A DNA stretch of 64,000 bases from contig NZ_CP019402.1 of the NCBI RefSeq assembly GCF_002024505.1, positions 4,092,001 to 4,156,000 of the forward strand, read 5' to 3'. The position numbers and the translations under genes are program-made. Each line of letters starts with the position of its first letter. Within the stretch, counting starts at the first letter, position 1. This stretch comes from Plantibacter flavus. GTDB taxonomy: Bacteria > Actinomycetota > Actinomycetes > Actinomycetales > Microbacteriaceae. Of this stretch, positions 8,169 through 14,438 are shown one piece after another. Under the pieces are notes generated by a model. It ran no database searches, had not been told where the DNA came from, and saw only the letters and a program-made list of their open reading frames with translations.

Positions 8169-8300
8169 CGAGGCGTCTTCCGGTCGACGTCGACGAGCAC
8201 GGTCGAGGCCGAGGGCCGCGACTATCCGGCGGCGCGTGCCGCGCTCCGCGCCATGGTGCCCGCGGAACAGTTTGTGCTCTCCGTGCGCGTGCTCGACTAG
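8169..8300 (+). pseudogene. fragment of a small conserved ORF
   Basis: The last 30 codons of an open frame read VEAEGRDYPAARAALRAMV and end FVLSVRVLD, like the ends of small actinobacterial proteins with a compact alpha/beta ending. Upstream codons are low-complexity and no good start is present. Best read as the tail of a broken gene, though a chance frame is possible. It converges with the gene that stops at 8297. Confidence 0.3.
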
Positions 8301-8572
8301 TCGACGTCCAGGACGCCTGGCGCTCCTTGCGACTTGGCGTAGCTGTCCCACTCCTCAATCCGTGAGTCGAGCATCTTGCTCAGCTCATAGGCCGTCGAGG
8401 AATGGAGGTAGTGCCGCACGCCGTGGATAGTCACAACGATGCACTCGGCGTCATCGCTGCCTGTCAGCTCGACGCCAACGTGCCCGTCCGGCCAGTTCTG
8501 CGGCACTTTGGGTTCGTGCGTGGCCGTGATGACGCTGCCGCGCTCGCGCTTGATCCGGCTGGCCTTTCCCAT
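8297..8572 (-). CDS. hypothetical protein with MGKASR N-terminal motif (third gene of operon)
   Basis: 91 residues starting MGKASRIKRERG, the same opening motif as the first gene of this three-gene set (MGKASNRKRDRR). A beta-rich middle (CIVVTIHGVRHYLHSS) and an acidic helix follow. The start sits 4 bases after the previous stop, so it is co-translated. The motif resembles the basic N-terminus of SEC-C-type accessory proteins, but no Cys cluster is present. Function unknown. Confidence 0.65.
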   Translation of the reverse strand: MGKASRIKRERGSVITATHEPKVPQNWPDGHVGVELTGSDDAECIVVTIHGVRHYLHSSTAYELSKMLDSRIEEWDSYAKSQGAPGVLDVD

Positions 8573-8576
8573 GCGC

Positions 8577-8870
8577 TCAGCCCGCCTGTCCGCGAACGGG
8601 TGCTGCGTCGAGCTGATCCGCAATCTCGCGGAACGCGCGCGCAAGGATCTGGTGTTCGCTGGTGCCGCTGAGCTGAATGGTGAAATCCCGTTGCGATTCG
8701 GAGTCTCGCTCCTCTGTTCCGAGCCAGATCGACCCGCCTTGGACATTGAAGCGCACGGATGAGTCACCCGAGTTGCCGTCTAGCGGAGACGAATGCTCCA
8801 CCGTCGCGAGAAGGATCGCGAAATCGGTATAGGTGAACTGCTTGACGATAGGCAACTGAGAGTCATTCAT
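8577..8870 (-). CDS. hypothetical protein (second gene of operon)
   Basis: 97 residues, mixed alpha/beta, no Cys, no membrane span. ATG 8870 overlaps the upstream stop by 8 bases, indicating translational coupling to the transglutaminase-like gene. No family recognised. Confidence 0.6.
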   Translation of the reverse strand: MNDSQLPIVKQFTYTDFAILLATVEHSSPLDGNSGDSSVRFNVQGGSIWLGTEERDSESQRDFTIQLSGTSEHQILARAFREIADQLDAAPVRGQAG

Positions 8871-9450
8871 GCCCCGACACTAGTGGCTGCCGAGTCGACT
8901 GTTCCAAGCGTTCCCGAACGCGCTGCAGCGATTCGAGATAGGACGGTTTCGCCCATTTTTGATCTGCGGTCTTGACCGGGTGCAGAGGCCAGCGGCCTGT
9001 GAATCGTTTGGCTGCAGGAGATGTGCCACGCCCGACCCACGGCGTCTTGCGAATCCCGGGGAACTGGCCGATGGACGGGTCGACGGAGTAGACCGCTTCT
9101 GTCCCGATCCGATATTCCAGCCAGGTGTGCGTCGCGGTCTCTGGTCCAGAGTCGTTCGTGTCGACCAGGAACCATTGTCCGTCGCCGTCATTCAGGCCCC
9201 GATCGAGCAGCACCATCCCAACGGTGTACGAAGAGATGCCGCACGATCCGGCTGGATAGTTCTTGTACTGCGGGAGGTCATCGAGCCGATGCTCGGCGCG
9301 CAGCTGTTCGATCACGTCGAGGGTATCGAGCATGGCTTGACGGACCTGCTTGCCCCAATCCTCGGGTCGCCCGTCAGCCCACATCTCCGGCGCTTCCTCT
9401 TCGGCGCGTGCGAGACGTCTGTCACGCTTCCTGTTACTCGCCTTACCCAT
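8863..9450 (-). CDS. transglutaminase-like Cys-His-Asp protein (first gene of operon)
   Basis: 195 residues. After a basic start (MGKASNRKRDRR) the triad order of transglutaminase-like folds is seen: Cys70 in PAGSCGISS, His108 in THTWLEY and Asp124 in SVDPSIGQF. Spacing (38 and 16 residues) fits small bacterial members, which act as thiol proteases or amidases. No signal peptide, so cytoplasmic. ATG 9450 is preferred over GTG 9456. The fold call is from motif order only. Confidence 0.6.
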   Translation of the reverse strand: MGKASNRKRDRRLARAEEEAPEMWADGRPEDWGKQVRQAMLDTLDVIEQLRAEHRLDDLPQYKNYPAGSCGISSYTVGMVLLDRGLNDGDGQWFLVDTNDSGPETATHTWLEYRIGTEAVYSVDPSIGQFPGIRKTPWVGRGTSPAAKRFTGRWPLHPVKTADQKWAKPSYLESLQRVRERLEQSTRQPLVSGHE

Positions 9451-9502
9451 GACCACGTCCGTTCATCTAGGGGCCTTCGGATCGTCCGCAGGCTGCAGAA
9501 AC

Positions 9503-9524
9503 GGGGCGGCTCGGAAGCCGCCCC
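9503..9524 (-). terminator. hairpin terminator after the 9602-9877 gene
   Basis: GGGGCGGC (9503-9510) pairs with GCCGCCCC (9517-9524) around a 6-base loop. On the minus strand it is followed by GTTTC, consistent with a weak intrinsic terminator. Confidence 0.5.
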
Positions 9525-9526
9525 AC

Positions 9527-9604
9527 CTGTGGATAACTACCCGACTGAAATACGTAGATAACACTGGATTACGAAAGTCTGAGCGTTTCCTCTGTGGATA
9601 ACTA
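9527..9604. repeat. two perfect DnaA-box-like direct repeats
   Basis: CTGTGGATAACTA occurs at 9527-9539 and again at 9592-9604. Each contains TGTGGATAA, the exact reverse complement of the classical DnaA box TTATCCACA. A looser TAGATAACA lies between. They fill the 150-base gap between two minus-strand genes. Could be a replication-linked or regulatory site of the element. Confidence 0.5.
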
Positions 9605-9877
9605 GTCGGTCACCGTCGGCTTCAGATACTCGATCGATGAGAGCTTGAACAGCTGTTCCAGTGCCTGTGCAATCTGGTCCTCGGTCATCCCGTTCGGGCC
9701 GAGGTTGAACTTGAAGGACTGGCCACTTATGTCATGCAGCGTTGCTACGTAGCTTCCATCCTTGGTCGCCTGGCGCACCGTTGCGCGGATGATGTGAGCA
9801 GGATTGAACGCGGAGGTTAGACCTCCGTCGGTCGCACCGCCCGAGTCTCGGCTGATTACTACTACTGGATTCTGCAT
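9602..9877 (-). CDS. hypothetical protein
   Basis: 91 residues, no membrane span. Central beta-rich part (YVATLHDISGQSFKFNLG) and an amphipathic C-terminal helix. ATG 9877 follows AGGGGG at good distance. It lies 45 bases downstream of the Lsr2-like gene on the same strand and may be co-transcribed. No family recognised. Confidence 0.6.
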   Translation of the reverse strand: MQNPVVVISRDSGGATDGGLTSAFNPAHIIRATVRQATKDGSYVATLHDISGQSFKFNLGPNGMTEDQIAQALEQLFKLSSIEYLKPTVTD

Positions 9878-9922
9878 GTGTCCCCCTGGTTCTCGGTCCG
9901 ACCCCCGGACCGTTCTGACACC

Positions 9923-10138
9923 CTACCGCCGACGTCGACGCGGACGGGTCGGCACGATCCGTCGACCGGCCTCCGTGTACGGCTGCAGCGCCTCGCGCAA
10001 AGCTGCAGCATTGTCGTCGCTGAGGTCAATCTCGTAAGCGCGGCCGTCGACGCCGAACCGGATCGTCTCGCCAGATCCTCGCTCGAGTTCTGAACCGTCG
10101 AGGTCGTCGACGAGCGTGGTGATCGTCCGCTGTACCAT
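9923..10138 (-). CDS. truncated Lsr2: dimerisation domain without DNA-binding domain
   Basis: 71 residues. The opening MVQRTITTLVDDLDGSE, then ETIRFGVDGRAYEIDLS and the AAALREALQPYTEAGRR helix match the N-terminal oligomerisation domain of Lsr2, the actinobacterial xenogeneic silencer. Full-length Lsr2 is about 110 residues and ends in an AT-hook-like domain with an RGR motif. Here the protein stops after a short run of Arg residues. The stop is clean, with no remnant of the missing domain downstream. It could join host Lsr2 oligomers and weaken silencing of the element (inference). Divergent from the DUF262 gene, 44 bases apart. Confidence 0.85.
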   Translation of the reverse strand: MVQRTITTLVDDLDGSELERGSGETIRFGVDGRAYEIDLSDDNAAALREALQPYTEAGRRIVPTRPRRRRR

Positions 10139-10182
10139 ACCCAGATCTTGGCAGACTAATTTCGGTCGATAGGCTCAGGGCC

Positions 10183-11325
10183 ATGAGCGAAATCGATGCG
10201 CTGCCCCCGAACGACGAGCCCTCTCCCGTCACGATCAAGGACGGAGACGGAGAGGTCTTCGACATTGACTCTGCTGACGAAGTGATGTCAACCAGCTACG
10301 ACATTGCTTCGTATGGAGCGGACTACGACGTCGAGGGGCTCGTCCGCAGGATGGAGAAGGGCGACATCATCGTTCCCTCGTTCAGTCCGTCGACGCCGGG
10401 GCAAGATGTTGGTGCTTTTCAGCGGGGCTTCGTATGGCGGCAGACTCAGATGAGTCGCTTTGTCGAAAGCCTGCTACTGGGTCTTCCTGTGCCAGGCATC
10501 TTCCTCGTCCGTGATCGTGACAATCGGCTCTTAGTGCTCGACGGTCAGCAGCGGCTTCGCACGCTCCAAGCTTTCTACGCTGGGCGTCTGGGAGACCGGG
10601 TGTTCCGTCTCATCGGCGTGCAAGATCCGTTCAACGACGTGGCTTACGAGGATCTGCGTCCGGAGGATCGGCGGCGGCTGGACGACTCCATCATTCACGC
10701 GACCGTGCTGCGTGAGGAGACTTCTGACGGCTCTCAGAACGCCGTCTACTCGATCTACGAACGCCTGAACACGGGAGGGAGCCCCCTTCAACCTCAGGAG
10801 ATTCGAATCGCTCTATACGAGGGCGATTTTCTTCGCGGTTTGAGCCTCTTAAACGGGCATCCCGCTTGGCGCGAAGTTTACGGTCCACTCTCCCCTCGTT
10901 TCCGCGACCATGAACTGATTCTGCGCGTGCTGGCGCTCTACGACTGGGAGAACCGATACCGGCGACCGTTGAAGTCCTTCCTGAATGAGTATCTTGCAGC
11001 TCACCGCGACACAAGCCTGACGGCAGACAGCGGTATCGGTCAGTTGTTCTTGCAAGCAGTCGAGGTCGTCGAAGAGGCTCTGGGTAAGTCCGCGTTCCGC
11101 CCTGAGCGTGCGCTCAACGCAGCCTTCGTGGACTCGATTCTCGTGGGGATGATGCGTCGTCTAGACGCGTCATCCGTGACTCCCTCAACACCTCTGGTTC
11201 AGCAGTCATTCGTCACACTGACGACCAACCGTGCTTTCATCTCCTCCACTGTGGTTCGCACCTCGGATGAGGACAACGTTCACCAGCGACTCGGTCTTGC
11301 TACTGAAGCGTTCGCCGCAGTCTGA
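10183..11325 (+). CDS. DUF262 (GmrS-N / ParB-like) protein
   Basis: 380 residues. N-terminal DUF262 features: FQRGFVW (79-85) and LVLDGQQRLRTLQAF with DGQQR at 120-124, the ParB/Srx-fold nucleotide-binding signature used by GmrSD-type restriction and DndB/Brxb-like proteins. INTG-type motif NTGGSPLQPQEIR follows. No HNH (DUF1524) domain is fused; the C-terminal half is helical. It shares a TGATG junction with the HEPN gene downstream, so the two are made together. Confidence 0.85.
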   Translation: MSEIDALPPNDEPSPVTIKDGDGEVFDIDSADEVMSTSYDIASYGADYDVEGLVRRMEKGDIIVPSFSPSTPGQDVGAFQRGFVWRQTQMSRFVESLLLGLPVPGIFLVRDRDNRLLVLDGQQRLRTLQAFYAGRLGDRVFRLIGVQDPFNDVAYEDLRPEDRRRLDDSIIHATVLREETSDGSQNAVYSIYERLNTGGSPLQPQEIRIALYEGDFLRGLSLLNGHPAWREVYGPLSPRFRDHELILRVLALYDWENRYRRPLKSFLNEYLAAHRDTSLTADSGIGQLFLQAVEVVEEALGKSAFRPERALNAAFVDSILVGMMRRLDASSVTPSTPLVQQSFVTLTTNRAFISSTVVRTSDEDNVHQRLGLATEAFAAV

Positions 11326-11804
11326 TGCCACAGCTGTATGGCGCTGACGAGGTCGCACGGCTGCAGAACAAGCTCGCTGCCGTTTTTTCACTGGTCGATG
11401 GCGCGGGCCTTGAAGCGGAAGTGTTAGCTCACTACTCGCGCTATCTGGCAGTCCAGCTCGCTGGATTTTCCGAAGAGTCATTGAAGCTCCTAGTCTCAGC
11501 ACACGCCAGGAAGCGTTCAACGGTCCAGATCCATCGATTCGTTGAAGGGAGAATTCGACTGCTGTGGGGAATCAATGCGACCAAGCTCAAAGACACCCTC
11601 GATTCGTTCGACACGAGCTGGTGGCATGAGCTGCAGCAGACTCACAGCCAAGAAGTCGAGGCTCTGAACAGTGTGGGTAAGTTGCGTGACAGCATCACCC
11701 ACGGTGGCAACTCTGGGGTGTCGATGCCAATCGTGAAGCAGTATCGAGACGATGTCTTCCGCCTTTTCCGAAAGCTCAGCCTCCTATTAGATCCGCCGAG
11801 CTAG
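11325..11804 (+). CDS. HEPN-domain protein (MAE_28990 / RiboL-PSP type)
   Basis: 159 residues, all helical. The HEPN RNase motif R-x4-H is seen at Arg121-His126 (KLRDSITHGG), in the usual place near the C-terminus. The ATG overlaps the last base of the DUF262 stop. DUF262 plus a small HEPN protein is a recurrent pair in defence islands; the HEPN part is the likely RNA-cutting effector and DUF262 the sensor or regulator (inference). Confidence 0.75.
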   Translation: MPQLYGADEVARLQNKLAAVFSLVDGAGLEAEVLAHYSRYLAVQLAGFSEESLKLLVSAHARKRSTVQIHRFVEGRIRLLWGINATKLKDTLDSFDTSWWHELQQTHSQEVEALNSVGKLRDSITHGGNSGVSMPIVKQYRDDVFRLFRKLSLLLDPPS

Positions 11805-12060
11805 TTTTCTTCGCCGCAAACCGTCCAGCGCAGCGCTATCAACCAGGAGCTTGGTCGTGGGACACCTCGGTGGTCGGTGACGTTCACATCGGCGCCGTTC
11901 CCCTGCGACCTCGCCTCCTCTTGTGGAGTCTGCATAACGGTTCGATGAGACGTGCTACCGTGATCGCCCACCGTAGGGGTGGATTTCTGCAGTATGCCTA
12001 TAGGAGGCATCTTGAAGAAGCTCAGTAGGGACTGCTGCACGAGTAGGTGACAGTGGTTTT
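11805..12060. other. non-coding stretch after the HEPN gene
   Basis: No supported gene. Short frames on both strands are low quality. It leads into the transposase remnant repeat at 12061. Confidence 0.3.
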
Positions 12061-12173
12061 GTCACGCAGCCAGTGCGGCTGGCGTGTTCATGATGACCTC
12101 GAATTCGATGGGGCCATGTCACGCAGCCAGTGCGGCTGGCGTGTTCATGATGACCTCGAATTCGATGGGGCCA
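12061..12173 (-). repeat. tandem 57-bp repeat: duplicated 3' end of an IS3-type transposase gene
   Basis: A 57-bp unit (12061-12117) is repeated at 12118-12173 with the copies identical over 56 bases. Read on the minus strand it encodes GPIEFEVIMNTPAALAA then a stop, which resembles the C-terminal end of IS3-family OrfB transposases. The rest of the transposase is absent. This is a scar of another insertion inside the element. Confidence 0.55.
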
Positions 12174-12174
12174 C

Positions 12175-12291
12175 ATGGCCAGGATGGCGCTCGAGAACGG
12201 GCACTCATTGGAGGCGATCGCCGATGCAGTCCAACGGCCGACGGTGACCGTGCAGGAATGGTTGGTGGAACCGGATGAGGAGTCGCCGTGA
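12175..12291 (+). pseudogene. helix-turn-helix fragment
   Basis: A 38-codon frame starting ATG 12175 reads ALENGHSLEAIADAVQRP then TVTVQEWL, a plausible helix-turn-helix. It is too short to be a whole regulator and starts inside the edge of the IS remnant. Probably a leftover of a transposase OrfA or a regulator. Confidence 0.3.
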
Positions 12292-12487
12292 CGCCCCGAC
12301 TTCTCGGGTTCTTGCGGGGGTGCGCCTACTCGGGCTGGGCGCTCCGGTCTCGCGCCGAAGCGTGTAGGGCGATTCACGGCACACTTGAGCGCGATCACCA
12401 TGTCGAAACACGCACGCTCTCGCACTGTGGCATCGCAGTAGACATCGAAGGTATGTGACACAGTGTGACCACTGCCCGACAAAGTAA

Positions 12488-12521
12488 AGACGGGAGCGGC
12501 CCCGAGGGGCGACTCCCGTCT
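12488..12521. terminator. hairpin upstream of the 538-residue HEPN gene
   Basis: AGACGGGAG (12488-12496) pairs with CTCCCGTCT (12513-12521), with a GC-rich inner part. It ends 46 bases before GTG 12568. It could end upstream transcription; no T-run follows. The region 12292-12487 shows no gene. Confidence 0.45.
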
Positions 12522-12567
12522 GTCAGAATAACGAGCTCGCGCTCTACCGCAAGGATACACACTCAAC

Positions 12568-14184
12568 GTGGAAAATCAATCGACAACTGGTGAACTTGTG
12601 CTGGCCCGCATGAGGGAGCTGGCTGACAGCCGCACCGCTTGGCATCGCGGTCTCTGGCAGCCCGGAACGCTCGTGCTTCTCGATGAAGTCATCGAGGCGG
12701 TTCTGGCTACATGGGACGGTTCGCTTACCTCTGACGAGGCGATGAAGGACATCATCAACACCACGATGACGCAGGTGCTCCGCGACCCGGGCGTCGGCGA
12801 CCAGACCGTCCGAGAGGCTCTGCACGAGCTACTCCGGCAGCTACGACCGTCCGGCAACGCCAAGTCGAAGCCAACTCCCGATCTCCAGCAGCTTCTGGAC
12901 CGAACCGTCGCCCTCGCTGCGCGAAGCCGAACCGGGTACGTCCTGAGGTGGATCGAACACGTCGAGTCAGTCGGTATCGCACCAGAGCAGGTCGAGCTGG
13001 CGTCACGCCTTCTGGTCGCGCACCTCTTGGACGAGGGATTCCACCGGAATCACGTCCACGGTTGGTTGGTGGCCCAAGGGCGGAAGGTCGAGCTGGCCGC
13101 TGTGCTGCGACGGGGTAGAGAGATGCTGGTCCAGTCGCGACGTACCTTTACCTTCTGTGTGGGCGTCGTCCGAGCCCCACTCGAGGTGAGAGAGGCGCTC
13201 AAGGAACACTGGCTGGACTCCGACACTTACACCAAGCGCTTTCGAGCAGCGAACAACCCAAAGCGCCGGCCCGTGCCACGCGCCGGCGCTGGCGCCATCG
13301 AGTGGAGCGCCGAAGCTCGCGACCCTCACGCCGCGATGTATGAGCTGCTCGAGTGGCAGCAGAAACTGGTGGCGAGGGTCCAACTGGGATACGGCCAGGG
13401 AGACAAGATCGAGTTCGAGGCCGACGTGATCGACGCAACAGCCAACAAGATACGCACTCCTCTCGAGGATCGCCGCTCCATTCGTGTGCCCGCTATCCAG
13501 CGGAGCCGGCTGTTTGTCGGAGGGGCCGACAGTGGCCAACGCTTGGATGGAGCGATCGGGCTCCTCGCCTCCCATAGCGGCGAGATCCGCGGAGCATCCA
13601 TCGCCTCTGTTTGGGCTGCTGCTGAAGGCCTCCTCGGACGACCGGGCGGCAAGGGGACCGATGTCGCCGACAGGCTCTCTGACATCATTACGTGCAGTTT
13701 CCCCCGAGCAGAAGTCGGAGACCTGGCCCGCGCTTGGGCGGACCACGGATCTGGCGAGCTCTTTGACGCGCTTCAAGGACTCCCCAGTGCGGATCAAGCG
13801 CGTCTGATGGCTGAACATCTAGCTAACGCAGGTGACCCAGGATTCGAGTCAGCGGCGGATCGCGCGGCCGCCGCCCGCTATATTCAACTTGCCGCAGACC
13901 CGGTGGGCGTTCTCGAACGAGTTCGGAACTACTACAACAGTGTCTGCCGGCGCCTGTACTACCACCGCAATTTCATCATGCACGCAGCAAAATTTGACTC
14001 CGTCACACTCGGCGTCAGCGTGAGAACCGCCCCGGTGCTCGTGGCTGCAGCACTCGACCGAGTGGTAAACGCCGAGCAGGGCAAGAACCCTGTGTCCCCT
14101 CTTGCGCTCGCGGCTCGAGCACAGAACGAGCTCAGCCTGGTCGGCACCACCGGCGCGCGACCCCTCCACCTGCTCCTCGACTGA
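12568..14184 (+). CDS. large protein with C-terminal HEPN motif
   Basis: 538 residues, mostly helical, no nucleotide-binding loop or membrane span. Near the C-terminus RLYYHRNFIMHAAKF carries an R-x4-H motif (Arg467-His472) preceded by Tyr residues, as in HEPN RNases such as the ApeA-like group. The N-terminal 450 residues match no family I recognise and would be the sensing part if this is an abortive-infection-type protein (inference). GTG 12568 has AAGGA 12 bases upstream. It stands alone, last gene of the element. Confidence 0.7.
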   Translation: MENQSTTGELVLARMRELADSRTAWHRGLWQPGTLVLLDEVIEAVLATWDGSLTSDEAMKDIINTTMTQVLRDPGVGDQTVREALHELLRQLRPSGNAKSKPTPDLQQLLDRTVALAARSRTGYVLRWIEHVESVGIAPEQVELASRLLVAHLLDEGFHRNHVHGWLVAQGRKVELAAVLRRGREMLVQSRRTFTFCVGVVRAPLEVREALKEHWLDSDTYTKRFRAANNPKRRPVPRAGAGAIEWSAEARDPHAAMYELLEWQQKLVARVQLGYGQGDKIEFEADVIDATANKIRTPLEDRRSIRVPAIQRSRLFVGGADSGQRLDGAIGLLASHSGEIRGASIASVWAAAEGLLGRPGGKGTDVADRLSDIITCSFPRAEVGDLARAWADHGSGELFDALQGLPSADQARLMAEHLANAGDPGFESAADRAAAARYIQLAADPVGVLERVRNYYNSVCRRLYYHRNFIMHAAKFDSVTLGVSVRTAPVLVAAALDRVVNAEQGKNPVSPLALAARAQNELSLVGTTGARPLHLLLD

Positions 14185-14393
14185 GCAGCCGGTTCAGCAT
14201 GGGCCACAGGCCACTTCACCTGTCACCCCGGGCTCACAACCGCCCGAGCATCGTCAAGTGATTCGACTCTTGACCAGTCCTCGTCAGCAAACGACAGCAC
14301 CAGTTCTCACGCAGGAGTGAAGCCTGAATGTCGATGTGATGCCCTGAGCCAGAGCGTCACATTCGGCCTGGACAGTCGGTCGGATCAAAGAAA
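14185..14393. other. spacer before the right end
   Basis: No gene or clear signal between the HEPN gene and the right-end repeats. Confidence 0.4.
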
Positions 14394-14438
14394 CGACACT
14401 TTACGCTGGCCAACGACACATTGTGATGGGCGTTCACA
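14394..14438 (-). repeat. right end: terminal repeat plus two boxes
   Basis: Read inward from the right: TGTGAACGC (14438-14430), then AATGTGTCG (complement of 14414-14422) and AAAGTGTCG (complement of 14394-14402). Two boxes here against three on the left, an asymmetry like that of Tn7 ends. Confidence 0.8.

Larger units (their letters stand above)
4386..14438. mobile_element. 10-kb Tn7/IS21-type element without its own transposase
   Basis: The left end is TGTGAACGC (4386-4394) and the right end is its exact reverse complement GCGTTCACA (14430-14438). Both sides are flanked by CTACA (4381-4385 and 14439-14443), a 5-bp target duplication. Inside each end, AAAGTGTCG-type boxes point inward. 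TGT...ACA ends, several end repeats and a 5-bp duplication are known for DDE elements such as Tn7, Tn5053, Mu and some IS21 relatives. No transposase, TniB/TnsC-TniQ set or recombinase is encoded, so it would move only with help in trans. The cargo is described gene by gene. Confidence 0.85.

Noticed and set aside
4386-14438. Integrative conjugative element or prophage
   Set aside because: No integrase, relaxase, conjugation or phage structural gene, and no tRNA at either end; the TGT...ACA ends with a 5-bp duplication fit DDE transposition better.
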